A stretch of DNA of 64,000 nucleotides from Eonycteris spelaea (taxonomy: Eukaryota > Chordata > Mammalia > Chiroptera > Pteropodidae): contig PUFA01000081.1 of the NCBI GenBank assembly GCA_003508835.1, positions 7,192,001 through 7,256,000 on the forward strand, in the 5' to 3' direction. Position numbers and translations under genes: made by a program. The stretch's first letter is position 1, and every line of letters starts with the position of its first letter. Below the pieces are notes generated by a model. It was not told the DNA's origin and ran no database searches. It worked only from the letters and a program-made list of their open reading frames with translations. This document shows, piece by piece, positions 1 through 11,745 of this stretch.

Positions 1-157
1 AGTAAATATACATAAACTAGTTAGCAGAGTACCTTGCACATATCAAGATTATTATTATTATAGTAGTTATTTTTATTATTTCTACCTTCATACCCTCACT
101 CCTAATTTCTGTTTACTCTTGACTTCTTAACTCAGCTCTTGATGTAACAATTGATTC

Positions 158-208
158 CTCATTCATTCATTCATTCATTTATTCGTCCATCCATCCATTC
201 ATTCATCA
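158..208. repeat. TTCA / CATC simple repeat
   Basis: Runs of ATTC units followed by CCAT units, with small interruptions. This is a microsatellite in the IRAK2 intron. Confidence 0.85.
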
Positions 209-313
209 TTGAATGCCCACTGGCTCTCTGCAATCTTTCTCAGCCCTGCCACTGACTGACAATTTGATTTTGAACTTCGGTTCCTCCTATTGGGAACATA
301 GCATTTCTCAATG

Positions 314-341
314 TTTTTTTTTTTTTTTTTTTTTTTTTTTT
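314..341. repeat. Poly(T) tract
   Basis: 28 consecutive T. It could be the A-tail of a decayed minus-strand retroposon, but no body is recognisable beside it. Confidence 0.9.
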
Positions 342-709
342 GGTGAGCACTAAATAATCTCTCTAAAAGGCCTTTGTGGAGCCTGCCTTGTGGAAGAGGC
401 AGAGGAAATGTTTGTTTATTAATTTCCCCTTATTCTTCACTTCCTTTCTGGCAGGAACTGGTGGGAAGTCCCTTTTCAGTTGGCTCCTGTCCACTTGCTG
501 CAGCTGTGCCCTCTCCTGCCCTCCTGGCCACTGCCAATTTGTTATTAACTGTGTGAGCCCTTCCTTTGGAGGGAAGGATTGATTTCTTGGCAGTAGATAT
601 GAACCTACTATGAGTTGCTTCTAGAGGGGTTGTGGGAGAGAGATTTCACATTAAAGGCAGGGTACTTACTCCCTTATATTCACAACCAGTAGATCCCCAT
701 TTACCAGAT

Positions 710-850
710 GAGGACACAGGCTTACATTTTAGTTACTTTTCCAAAGATCACCTGTCCATGTAAGGAGCAGAGTCAGAATTTGAATTTCAATTCAGGCCTG
801 TCTGACTGTAGAGCTCTTAACTACCATGCTGTTATCTCTACTGAGAATTC
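710..850 (-). repeat. MIR-like SINE fragment
   Basis: Pattern seen: 'accagatgaggacacaggc', then 'gtcagaatttgaa' and 'ctgactgtagagctcttaac', the reverse complement of the MIR core. Ancient and diverged. Confidence 0.6.
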
Positions 851-1136
851 CTGTTCAAAGCAGGTTTCCTGTTTATTAAAATACGTATCACAGTTTGTCA
901 ATTCCCTAGTGGCTTACACTGGCTCAAGTCTGTGCTCCTTTTGTAAGTGGATCAAGTAACGAACAGATGATGTTAATAAAGGCTTATGTATGAAACATGC
1001 TATAGATGTTTTCTATATAGATTTTCTATATAGAATAGATACCATGCACATGGATTCCTTCTTTCCCAAGATTGACGTAGTATTGCTTGCTTATGATTTC
1101 TGATGGGTTTTGAAATGAAATTACCTTTAAAATATA

Positions 1137-1137
<1 letters not shown>

Positions 1138-1174
<37 letters not shown>

Positions 1175-1266
1175 AGAGATATATGTATATGTGTACATAT
1201 ATAATGTATATATACACATTATATAATATACATATATGCATATGTGTGTATGTATATGCATATATG
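1138..1266. repeat. AT-rich microsatellite
   Basis: About 14 perfect TA units, then a degenerate TATATG/CATATA tract with several local palindromes. Simple-sequence DNA. Confidence 0.92.
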
Positions 1267-1543
1267 TAAAACTGATGCTAATACAGATACATTTAGGTTT
1301 CCATCCTCCCTGCCTTGCTGTCAGTTAATTCAAACCTTCCACTAGCAGCTGGGTGGCATATTTAGTTGGAGGAAGTGCAGTGATAGTCTCCTGATACAGA
1401 TTTTGGGCAAGTGTCTGCGCTGGAAAATGGTAGAGCTAGGTCTGGAGCTCAGGCTTTGTTAAGAATATTCCATCTTGGCCAGAATCTCCTGCCTGACTTT
1501 GTGCATGAGTACCTGAACTGTGCTAACTCCTTGTTCTCTTTAG

Positions 1544-1606
1544 GTATTAGCTGAGATCCTCACTGGCATCCCTGCAATGGATAGCAACCGAAGCCCAGTT
1601 TACCTG
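1544..1606 (+). CDS. IRAK2: IRAK2 coding exon, end of kinase-like domain
   Basis: 63 nt, 21 codons, phase 0 on both sides. The acceptor is ttctctttag and the donor CTG|gtaagg. It encodes VLAEILTGIPAMDSNRSPVYL in two conserved halves of the C-lobe of the pseudokinase domain. Confidence 0.93.
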
Positions 1607-4600
1607 GTAAGGGAACCAGTCACTTCTGGCTGGGTAGTGCATTTGGGCCAACAGCTATGAGGTATCAGGAGGGCAGAGATCTCCACTGTACCCATTTTAC
1701 AGATGCTAATGAGGCCTCAGTCTAGGGTTTGATGTGCACCTCTGCAAAGTAGCTTTAATCTCCTACCCCCACCTAAATTCTAAACATTCTAAATAGAATT
1801 TCTTCTCTCAGGCAATTGAATAGGATTTGTTCTAAAATTGGTCAAAGTTAATTTCAACTCTTTTAAGTAGCTTTCTATAATAAGTTTAATAACTTCCATT
1901 TTTTGTGGATTCAAAGAACAATCATATATGTAATGCCATTTAAAAAATATAACAACACAGCTAGACTCTGTGTTTGTCACTTTCCATAAATTTCTTTCTA
2001 AATCATATCAAAATCTCCATGAGACTGATAGAGGCATTATATTTCCTCATCTATAGATGAGGAAAGCAGGCTCTGAGATTTGCCTGAGATCTCAGCTGCT
2101 CTGTCAGAGCTGGAATTCTGAGTCAGGTTTTCCAGACTGCAGATCCTGAGTTCTCAACCTCGACAATCTCCTGACTGCTTAATTCTCATGGAAGTCCAAC
2201 CATATGAATTCAGTGTTATCACCATCCCCATTTTACAGATGAGAAAACTAAGGCCAAAGTGAAGAGGCTTGTCTCATATCCTTCAGTGAGATCAGTGCTC
2301 AGCTTGCGATTTGAACTGATGTGTCCTGAAGGATTCCAAATTCTGTGCAAGCTCTGTTCCTCTTCATTAGTTTGAGAGAGGAGCCCCTTTTCTGATTTGA
2401 TGTTGAAGGCATTGAAACAGCCGGCTTTTTTGTGACTGGGCCCCAAAAGCATTCCCTGAGCTTTGGGGTGGAGAGCTGAAGGCCTCTGCTACACACAGAA
2501 GGTCACAACTTGTCCCTCTGCTGAACTCCCTGAGCTCCGCCCACTTTGGGCATTGAGCTCCAGATACTGCAAAGAGGTTGGTTTGGGCAGCTCGGATGTG
2601 GTTTGGGTGGTTTGGGGCATTTTCTCATCTCCTGACAGTTTTCTTGAGATGTATTCCCCAACAACTCTCTGGGGCTGGCTGAGGAGAAGGAAGCTTTCAA
2701 GACACTTATGTGAAATTTGCTAGAAGGTTCTTTTTGCTAATAGTTTCTAAAAATGTGAAAGATATAATTTTTTAAAAATCTAGTTTCTCTTCTTCTAGAC
2801 CCAAATATGGTCTCTCATGGTCTTCTGTTGTGGTACATGCACTTCTGTTGTACATATATAATCAAGATTCGAGTCAGAGATGTGGTCCAGGGTGGGAAAA
2901 ACCTCTCTTGCACACTCTGAGGAATGTTTGTGGCCACAGTGTTTTCGGAGGGAAGTGGGTAGTTTCCATCAAAATTTAAAATGTGTGTACCCTCTGATAT
3001 AGCAGTTTTACTTGTAAACTAGGGAAACACACAAACAAGTGAGGAAAAACATAGATAGACAAGGATGTTTGTTGTAGCATTAATTTATAATGAAGCACTA
3101 CAAACAAGTGAAATATTTATCAGTTGGGAGGTGATTAAGAATTTACAATATAATTGTATACACCATGGAATACCATGAAGTTATTTATAAATAACTTTAT
3201 AAATATGAATTTATAAATATTTATAAATAATGAGGATAAAGCATGTAATATGATAAATTTTGACATATGTATATATCTGTGACATTTTCACCAAATCAAG
3301 ATAGTGAACATGCCCACGACATCAGAAGTTGCCTCTCTCCTTTGAATCCTCCCCTCACACCCCTCGCTGCCCTGCCATCCCCTGAAGCCATTGATCTGCT
3401 TTCTGTCGCCATACAAAAGTTTTCATTTCCTGGAGTTTCATATAAATGAAGCCATCCAGTGTGTGCTCTTTTGTTGTCTGGCTTTTTCCACTTAGCGTAA
3501 TTATTCTGAGATACAGCCATGCTCTTCATGTATGTCAGTGGCTCATTTCTTTTGTTTAGTGGTGTTCTGTTGCATAGATGTGCCACTATTTGTCCATTCA
3601 CCTGTTGATGAACATTTGGGGTGTTTTCAATTTTTGACCATTACAAGTAAAGCTGCTAGGTACCTTTATGTGTGAGTACCAGTCTGGACATGTGCATTCA
3701 TTTCTATTCAGGTATAATTCATACATTTTTTAGGTGTACAGAATAATATGAGTTTTGAAAAATATAGACAGTTATGTAAATACCACCACAATCAAGATAT
3801 GGAATATTTCCATCACTCCAGAAAATTCCCTTGGGCTCCTTTATATCAGTCCCCTTTCCCTACTTCTAGCCCCTGGCAACTCCTGATCTAATTTCTCTTG
3901 TTAAATATATATGAGTCAGAAGCCTACATCCTAAAGTGTTTATTTATATTATAAAACATTGTCCCTGTAATAGTTAATAAGATTGAATTATTAATGTAAG
4001 TTAAGTGCTCACTCATCATATAGTAAGTACTATATAAATGATAGCTATTATTACTATTAATTATTATCACTAATAGACTATTGAATGTTTAGTCTGTGTC
4101 AAGTATCACACTTTATGCTTTGTATATATCGTCATTTAATCTTTTTGGTAGTCCTATTATCCTCATTTTCCTGATGAAGTAACCAAGGCCTACAAGGTGG
4201 GTGGGTTGGATCCCACACCCCTGCAACTCACTCCGGAGTGTTTCTATTCTTCTTCCCACAGAAGGATTTACTCCTCAGTGAAATTCCAAGCAGCATCACC
4301 TCACTCTGCTCTGGGAAGATGGAAGTGGAGAAAGTGATGGCCAAGGAGATCTGCCAGAAATATCTGGAGAAGAGAGCTGGGAGGCTGCCGGAGGATTGCG
4401 CCGAGGCCTTGGCCATGGCCGCCTGCCTCTGCCTGCGGAGGCGGAACGCCAGCTTGGTGGATGTGAGCCTGTCAGCCTTTCCCCTGCGATGAGCCCTTTC
4501 CTGGGTCAGCTGGGCCTCACTTCCAAGGCCTGCAAGTGTCTGCTTTACCAGGGACCGGGTTAAGACTTGGGATCGATCCTGTCACCGAGATGTGATCTCA

Positions 4601-7600
4601 AACCAAGGACGTATTTGTTTTCAAGTAGCAGAATGTGTTGGAGCCTACATCAGCAAAACAGGGCAATATATGGAGAAGGGTGTCTCAGGAGCCTGAAGAC
4701 AGTGGGCTGCTAGCCTCAGGGGTCTAGGATCATACCCTCAGATGTTAACAGAACTCTGCTTTCTCAAAATCTGCCTTATTCCTCCTTTTCTCTGTAGGTC
4801 CCCTTTTTCTTTTCTTTCATCTTCTTGGTTAGGGGCTATGGCCATATTTATTTATATGCTATAGTTCTACCTGCACTGAGAGATCAAGTCTCCAGGTCCC
4901 AATTCCAGCATCTCAGTGAGAGAACCTGACTGGCCTAGCTAGGGTCAGGTGTCCATCTGTTGGCCACCTGATGAGGGGGGGATGGGGTCCAGTGTATAAA
5001 GCTGACAGTGTTCAACTCCCAAAGGTAGAAGGTCTAGGTCCTAGAGAAAAGGAGCATCCTTAGCCCAAGGGCTAGGCAGACACCCCAGAAATAAGCCACG
5101 ACAGGGAATAAAACATTTTCCTATGGACAGATATGTAGAGGTGGTTTTCATGGTAATAGGTAGACATTTTCATGGTAATAGGTGACCACTGCTAGGTTTT
5201 TCTAAGAACAAAATTACTTCCGAGAGGACTCGGATTCTTAGAGATCATGTAGCTAAGTGATTTTCAAGTAGTATCTGGCAGAGAGGGGCTCCTTGAAAGT
5301 ACCCCAGGAGTTACTTTTGGTAGCAAGAGGGCTGTGGAGAGCAATAGGCCCCACTTATGACTTCCACTTTAACTTCTCATAATTATATTGGGTTCTCATT
5401 ATTTTATTTGAGGAAAGGGTTTGGTAGCTGAAAAAAAAAAAATCTTCAAATACCACTGCTGTAGCCCACGCCTCCTGTTTTATAGATGGGAATGTAAAGG
5501 TCTAGAGAGGACAAGATGAAGCCACAGAATGAGTTTCATCAGAGCTCTCTGGACTCCTAGTTCAGCTCTATGTCTACCATCTTGCATCATGACCAGGCAG
5601 GAGCTAGAGACTTGAGTCACTTTTCTAGGCCTAGACTATTCTCTTATGTCCAAGTGCTACAGTGTTCAGTTAGTCATTCAGTATCCGTGTGCTGGGCCCA
5701 GGAGAAAAATCTGTGAACAAGGCAGGCCAGTTCCACTTTCCTGGAGCTCACAGACATTGCGCAGTAATTGTGTGGTGAGCACTGAGATAGTGTATGACAA
5801 GGGCCCTACCCAGGAGCACTTTCCTGAGGAAGTGATGTGTAAGCTAATAAAGAGCTGTCCAAGCAGAAAGAACAGCTCATGCAAATGGTGTGAGTTGAGA
5901 GAGAGCATGGCATGGTCAAGGGCCTGGAAGAAGGTCAGAATGTCTGGAACACAAAGTACATGGGGCAAAGTGGCTTATGATGAGGCTGTGAGGAAGGAGG
6001 AGCCCAATAATAGAAACCATGTGGGACAGTCAGGATTTTGAGGAAGTCACTAGGGGTTTTAAGCAGGGGCAGGACATAATCAGATTTATGTTCTGAAAAG
6101 ACTTTCTCCCTCAACCATTCATTCAGGCATGCATCCCTTCAATCATTTCATTCTTTCATTCAGTGTATCAGTTAAATTACTCGCAAAGAAGCTGCTATAA
6201 TGAAGAGACTCCAAAAGACTGTGATTTAAACAAATCGAATATAATTTTCTTTAGCTTCACAGTTTGAATATAGGCAGTCCAGAGCTGATGTGGCAGTGCC
6301 ACAGTATTGGAGAACCATGCTCCTATGTTACTGCTCTGCTGTCTGTGTGGCTTCTATTTCACAGTCCAAGATGGCTGCTCTTGCTCAGGTCATTACCTCT
6401 GCATGCCAGCCACTGAAAGGAGGTTAAAAGGAAGAGGAGAACACACCCCCTTCCTTTAAAGATGTGACCTAGAAATGCACACATCACTTTTTCTCACATC
6501 CTGTAGACCAGAACCTAGTTACATGGCTACATGTAACTATAAGGAAATATTGTTTTTAGCTTGGCAAATGTGTATTGGCCATATACTGTGAAGATTTATC
6601 TCAAGAGGTGACGTTTGAACTGGGCCTTGAAGGTTGAGGAGGCATTTGCTAGGTAGAGAAAGGGGATAGAACACTTAAGGTATATAGAGAGGAATGAGGA
6701 ATGGTCCTCACTTTAGTATTTCACAACCAAGCTAGGTATGTGAGGTCAACTGAGTCATGGACTTTAAGACAAACAGGACTGCGTTCAGTGGTCCGCTCTG
6801 CCATTCACTAGCTGGGTGGCTTTAGGCAGGGAACTTAACCTCTTCAATTTTTTAATTTTTTTATCTATAAGAACTCATTGTGGATCATGTGTCAATGTGC
6901 TTTGTAAATTGCAAGGCACCAAGCAAATGAGATTTGTTGTTGTTATTAATAGTATGTATGCATTACACCCATTGTACCGTTTGTGTGTGTGTGTGCGCAC
7001 ACGTGGGCATGTATGTAAAGAAGAAACATTCCTTCTCTGCCTTCCTCTAATTTCTCTAACCTTCCTAACCAGAATAAAGAGCCCTCAATGGCAATATCCA
7101 TATTACTTAGGGCATTTCTAGTTGGAAGTGATAGAAATTCAACTCAGACTCTTAGATATACAGAGAGAGAGTGCAAGAGCGAACACAAGAGCAAGCAGCA
7201 AGAGTAAGAGCGAGAGAACGAGAGGGAGAAATAGGGATGGGGGAGAATATCAGTGAGTGGATGAATGAATGAATGAATGAATGACTTTATTGGCTCATTT
7301 AACCAAACAGCAGACAGGACAGGCATTACTAGAGCTGCTTGACCCAAGTTCTCAACCAGCAAAGGTGCCTCTGGCTCATTTTGTCCATCTCTTGCCTCTG
7401 CTTTACTCTGTGTTGGAGCTTCATTTTTACCAACTGTAAATGGGTTTTCTGTGTGTGGTGAGGAGTCTGGCTCTGCCAATAGAAAGGAAAGGAAAATATT
7501 TTCTCAATAAGCTTTAGGTAGAAAAATCCCAGAGAAAGATTTCTATTGGCCTTCTTGGGTCATGTGCCCAAACCTGAACCAAACATTAAGATCAGAGGTA

Positions 7601-9199
7601 TGTGATAGTATGATTGGTTCGTCTTGGTCATGTGCTGTCATTTGTGGCTAAGGTGGATGGGGAAGTTTAGTTCTTTTCAAAGGAAGGATGCTGTTCTTCT
7701 AGACGAGCAACAAGCATTTGATTCTTCTGTGTCTGTCTCTCTGGAGGCTTGAGAGACCTGTTAGGTTTTTGATTACAGAAAGAATTCTTGGTAAGTGCTC
7801 TTGTTTCTCTTATCCACAAGGTGTGTGGCTCTGTGGCCATTGTGGAAGAGCGGCTCAGAGGTCAGGAGACGGCACTCCTTTGCGGTGGGCTTTCCGAGGG
7901 CACAGTCTCTTCCTCCAACACCCCAGAAGAAACGGATGATGTGGACAATTCCAGCCTCTATGCTTCCTCCTCCATGAGGGCAGCACGCTGGTGTGGGACT
8001 GCTGTTTCGTCTGCTCCCACAGAGGATAAAGGCAGGATGCAGGCCGATTCCTCCTCTGAGGCCTGTGCCAGTCCAGAGTCTCCCCAGGATGGTAAGTGTG
8101 TAGAGGTCTGAATGCATATACACACTCGTTTTTGTGTCCCTAACTCAGCCCATCATTTATTCCTTCCATCTCCCTCATTCATTCGATTATTCAGCCATTC
8201 ACCTGCCAGCCAACTACACAAAGAAAAGCCTGGGGAAGTTATCCTTGACAGCTCCCTCCCTCCGGCCCCCCTGTGTCCAGTCCATCGCTCAGCCCTATTT
8301 ATTGATCTAAATATCTTTCAGCTCTAGCTGCTTCTCTCCATTGCCCCACCTCCCCACCTCATCTAAGCTACTATCCTCTTGCTAGATGACTGCATAGCCT
8401 CCCTTTGTCCTCCCTGATCCACTCTGGCCTCTCATTAGTCCTTTCTCCAGGGGCCAACCAGAGTGGTTTTTAAAAATGACTCATGTCACCCCTCACTTAA
8501 AGCTTATGTGTGGCTCCCCATCACACTTATGGACCAAGTCAAAATTCTTCCTGTGGACTAGCAAGGCCCTGTGTGGTTTGTCCCTGCCTGCCTCTCCATC
8601 CTCACTTCACAACACAAACCCCATCCTGCTTCTAAAGATAACTTCTATCTCTGCCTCTCAGGTTTGAATATACCAGGTTTCCTTCTGAAATAAAAATTTG
8701 GAAGGCTTTTTCAATCCAGTGTCCTTGTCCCTTAGCAAATGTGATTCAATGACTGTCTCAGGCTCTGACCACTCATATTATTCCTCTTCCCATGTGGAAG
8801 AGAGAGGAAGAAGAGCAAGAGGGTGTTAAGTGTTCACTCTATTCCCTGCATCGGTGGGGAGGAGCATGGAAGCCCCCTCCTCTCTGAAAGGTGAGGGCAG
8901 ATGGCAGGGCTTCCCTGCAAAGGCAGAAGGTGATGAAAATGCTCATTATACTCAACACCTGATTCAGAAACCTGATATAAGTGAGAAACTCTAACCGAGT
9001 CTGACTTTCTAAGAATTATAATAGTACCTATTTCCAAATGCTTTTTGTTCAAATGGCTTTTTAAAGAAATTTGTTTTACATTGAATTTACAGAGACTTCG
9101 TGGAAAATTGAAATTAATGAGGCCAAAAGGAGACTGATGGAGAATATCCTGCTCTACAAAGAAGAGAAACTAGACAGCGTTGAACTTTTTGGCCCCTGA
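1544..9199 (+). CDS. IRAK2: IRAK2, interleukin-1 receptor-associated kinase 2 (C-terminal four coding exons)
   Basis: IRAK2 is a cytoplasmic death-domain pseudokinase of Toll-like and IL-1 receptor signalling. It joins the MyD88/IRAK4 Myddosome and recruits TRAF6 to drive NF-kB. The window holds only the end of the gene: exons 1544-1606, 4262-4462, 7821-8091 and 9093-9199, joining in frame to 213 codons plus TGA. The first exon reads the end of the kinase-like domain (GIPAMDSNRSPVYL); the rest is the C-terminal tail ending in VELFGP, as I remember the human protein. A TRAF6-binding consensus PxExx(acidic) is visible as PEETDD at 7923-7940. All junctions are GT-AG, phases agree and no stop interrupts the exons. 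The death domain and most of the kinase-like domain lie upstream of the window. TATDN2 follows on the same strand after about 4 kb of spacer. Identification is from remembered family sequence, and I regard it as secure. Confidence 0.96.
2215..2345 (-). repeat. MIR-like SINE fragment
   Basis: The diagnostic reverse-core phrase 'ccccattttacagatgag' is followed by the usual decayed core ('gcgatttgaactgatgtg'). Confidence 0.65.
2985..3260 (+). mobile_element. Ancient L1 fragment
   Basis: Phrases such as 'gtagcattaatttataatg' and 'caccatggaataccatgaag' are typical of the 3' part of old mammalian L1 ORF2 and UTR. Diverged and without an ORF. Confidence 0.6.
3265..3700 (-). mobile_element. Ancient L1 fragment (minus)
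   Basis: The reverse-strand L1 3' landmark is readable: 'gttgtctggctttttccactt', then 'gttctgttgcatagatgtgcc' and 'cattcacctgttgatgaac'. It lies head-on to the plus-strand L1 fragment on its left. Confidence 0.65.
4262..4462 (+). CDS. IRAK2: IRAK2 coding exon, pseudokinase C-lobe to tail
   Basis: 201 nt, 67 codons, phase 0. The acceptor is cttcttcccacag and the donor GAT|gtgagc. It starts KDLLLSEIPSS and ends CLCLRRRNASLVD. It includes the conserved stretch AKEICQKYLEK, so I place it in the last helices of the kinase-like domain. The encoded frame is open throughout. Confidence 0.94.
5660..6110 (+). repeat. L2-like LINE fragment
   Basis: Phrases such as 'ctggagctcacagacattg' and 'gagagagcatggcatggtc' with 'agcaggggcaggacataatc' fit the L2 3' region. 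The open frame of 131 codons across it has no support as a gene. Confidence 0.5.
7160..7285. repeat. GA-rich tract and GAAT microsatellite
   Basis: Degenerate GAGA/GCAA sequence followed by six tandem GAAT units ending near 7285. Confidence 0.8.
7821..8091 (+). CDS. IRAK2: IRAK2 coding exon, C-terminal tail with TRAF6 motif
   Basis: 271 nt, ending in phase 1 at donor GATG|gtaagt; the acceptor is tatccacaag. It starts VCGSVAIVEERLRG. The Ser/Asp-rich middle holds the TRAF6-type motif PEETDD (7923-7940) followed by VDNSS. The part after this (about 7968-8040) is much less conserved compared with the human tail I remember. Confidence 0.94.
8092..9092 (+). other. Last IRAK2 intron with L2-like sequence
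   Basis: About 8395-8690 looks like L2 ('aaaatgactcatgtcacccc', 'gcaaggccctgtgtggtttg'). The remainder is unassigned, with no exon seen. Confidence 0.6.
9093..9199 (+). CDS. IRAK2: IRAK2 last coding exon
   Basis: The acceptor is ttgaatttacag; two bases complete a split Glu codon, then 34 codons and TGA at 9197-9199. It encodes ETSWKIEINEAKRRLMENIL and ends VELFGP, a helical, charged C terminus that closely matches the IRAK2 end I know. Confidence 0.95.
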
Positions 9200-10262
9200 T
9201 GACCAAAAACACAGCTGAGGACCCTTGTCCTCAATTGGAAAGACAACTGTCAAATAAAAAAAAAAAAAGCCTGAGGTAGAATCCAAGATCTCCCAGGAAA
9301 CACAGGCCAATCATCAGCTTTCCTGAGGGGGTGAGAAGAGAAGCTTATATATTCCACAGTAAGTCAAGGGAGAAGAGACCTCAGCTGTTAGAGACACCAA
9401 AATCCGTGAAGTTCTCTTCCTTTCTGGGATTTGTTAGTCATAGCTGGGTATCACAAGACTGAAGCAGAAACCCTGGTCCACAGGCCCAGGATGTGGGCAA
9501 TTTCGTGGTTCCGGGGAGAGTGACGTTAACCCCCAACAGATGCCATTACCCTGTTCTCACCCCTCTACAAGTGACAGCATTCTGAACGCCAAAGTTAAGA
9601 TCTCTGGGTCATATCTGCCAACTGCCTGCAAGCTTCCATGACCTGAAAGATTTTCAACTTGTGTCCCAATGCAGTTCTTGACTCATTTCTCAAAGTCTCA
9701 AGTTTTACAAATGCCAGATACTGGCAAAAAGACTGTAGGTTTTCTGTTTTCTCTATCGGAAATATTGCAACCCACAGATATTTATTTATACCTTTATCCT
9801 CCCATCCCACTAATGCTATTATTTTTAATGGAGCTTTTATTTTGAGAGTATGTATTATTTATGGCTGGATGAAGAATCAGGAGAACTGGTTTCATGTCTG
9901 ATTCTGCTGCTAAGTAAGTCAGTCATTTAATTTCTGGAGCCTCAGTTTCCTTGAAAGTAACACCTGTTCATTCTCCCTCTCTGGGCCGTTGGGAAGAACA
10001 GGTGAGACATGGTTACAGAAGTACTGTATTTTGAAAGTGCACTTGTCCTGTTATAATAAATAAATTAATAAAGTAAATGGACATTAAACATATATTTCTG
10101 CTATGTACCTGATGTTTATGCAGTGGGTATATCTCTGAAAAATCATGTTGCAGATCTTTTTGTGAAACATGCTATTTTAAATTTTGTGCCCTATTTTAAA
10201 TAATTGTACTATAGTGATTTTTTCCATTTTGTAAAATAAATTCATTGATAAAGTCAACAGAT
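9200..10262 (+). other. IRAK2: IRAK2 3' UTR with clustered poly(A) signals
   Basis: Non-coding sequence after the stop. AATAAA hexamers lie at 10055-10060, 10059-10064, 10067-10072 and 10235-10240. The cleavage site is inferred to lie shortly after 10072 or 10240. A MIR-like segment occupies about 9860-10010. Confidence 0.7.
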
Positions 10263-11099
10263 ATCTTGTAATTAGTTTTGTGTCCAGATGAATTTGTTTG
10301 GAGAAGTCGCTCCGCATCCATGAGTGGGGTATTATTATGGGGTGGCTTAGAAGTCGGGTGCTGGCTGTAAATGTTGGCAGTTTATAGCTGCGTGATCTTG
10401 GGCCAAGTTTGAGAGTTACTCTGAGCCTCTGTTTCTTTATCTAAAAATGGGGAGAATAAAATGTACCTGTTTCATAGGTTTGTTGTCATGGCAAGAGGCA
10501 GATCCTGCCTGCTGTAAGCTTTCAACAGCCACCCCCAGCAAAATCAGCTTTGTACTGATATGTAACAAAGCCAGGTGGGCTCCAGCCCAGGTGGACAGTG
10601 TACTGACACCTGTGTCTTCGACTCTGGTGGCTTTGAGTGTTCAACTAAAGTGTGTCATGTGTCCCAAGTGGAACCTGGCAATGTGGTAAGCACCTTACAA
10701 TTATGAGTAGTGTGTTTCCAGGGCCGTTTGAGCAATAGAGGGCAGATGCTAATATGGTATTGGCATATTTGCGTTTCCAGACTAGGGTTTCTTATGTTTC
10801 TGGAGAGATTAATTGGAAATCTGATGAAAGCTATGGACTTCCCCTCAGAAAGTTGTAAATACATACATATACAACTTCATATATGAATTCCAGGGGTTCA
10901 TGGACACCGCAGTGCCTTTCCATGAATCCCCAGAGGGACAGATGGCCTGACTTTTTTTAAGTTAATAGATACACGTGACCGAAAAATCCAACAGTACAAA
11001 TGATTACACAGTGGAAAAGAAGCCTTTTACCACTTGGAACTTAGTCTCTCATTTCTTCTCCCCAAAGGCAACTGCTGTTACTAATTTGGGGTATTCTTC

Positions 11100-11745
11100 C
11101 AGAGATGCTAAAAAATTTTGTTGCTCACTTTTGCCATTGTGTAAGTAACATGCGGAGTCAGCTCTGACCTGGCGACTATGAATGAGTGAGGTCCACAATG
11201 TCCCATTCTCAACATCCCTGCTCAGCTCTTGTAGACTTATGCCTGTGACTTCTTTTATGGAGTCAATCCATCTCATATTTGGTCTTCCTCTTTTCCTGTT
11301 GCCCTCTATTTTTCCAAGTATTATTGTATTTTCCAAAGAACCCTGCCTTTTCATATAAAACAGCTTCAGTTTTGTTGTCTTTGTTATTATGAATGTTATC
11401 AGTCTCGATTTGCTTTGGGACCCACATATTTGTCTTTCTGGTGGTCCAGATATCTGTAGTGCGCTCCTCCAACACCATATTTCAAGTGAATCATTTTTTT
11501 TTCCTGTTAGCCTTCTTTGCCATCCAACTTACTATACATAGTAACTGGGAACATGAGGGTATAGATGATCTTAGCCTTGGTCTCTAATGATACAGTTTTG
11601 CTCTGAGTGATCTTTCCTAATTCTTGTGTTGCTGCCCTTCTGACTCTGGGCCTTCTCTTGATTTCTTGACTGCAGGCTCCATATGACTTGAGGACCAAAC
11701 CGAAGTAAGCATTAGTCATTAGGGAAATGTAAATCAAAACCACAA
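11100..11745 (-). mobile_element. RTE-clade LINE fragment (end of ORF2)
   Basis: Read on the minus strand, two segments match the C-terminal end of an RTE-type reverse transcriptase ORF. An upstream part (about 11743-11510) contains SLETKAKIIYTLMFPVTMY; a downstream part (about 11354-11150) contains GKIEGNRKRGRPNMRW and SLQELSRDVENGTLWTSLIH. This is the layout seen in BovB, MamRTE and L4/RTE-X elements after the catalytic domain. At least one frameshift separates the parts. It is 5'-truncated and has no catalytic core, so it is dead. I cannot decide the family: an old mammalian RTE is the simple option, a later arrival the less likely one. Confidence 0.7.

Larger units (their letters stand above)
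1..1543 (+). other. IRAK2 intron (5' part outside window)
   Basis: No coding exon is seen here. It holds a TTCA/CATC simple repeat (158-208), a T tract (314-341), an MIR-like fragment (about 710-850) and an AT microsatellite (1138-1266). The rest is unassigned intron. Confidence 0.75.
1607..4261 (+). other. IRAK2 intron with MIR and L1 fragments
   Basis: No exon seen. MIR-like pieces lie at about 2020-2160 and 2215-2345. An L1 tail in plus orientation (about 2985-3260) abuts an L1 segment in minus orientation (about 3265-3700), and AT-rich sequence follows. Confidence 0.7.
4463..7820 (+). other. IRAK2 intron
   Basis: No exon seen between the two IRAK2 exons. Recognisable contents are an L2-like segment (about 5660-6110), a diverged unassigned interspersed repeat (about 6160-6560), an MIR-like tail (about 6780-6860), a short GT/GC alternation (6981-7002) and a GA-rich/GAAT simple repeat (7160-7285). 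Confidence 0.7.

Noticed and set aside
5646..6041. 131-codon open frame in an IRAK2 intron
   Set aside because: It coincides with an L2-like repeat and has no domain or splice signals.
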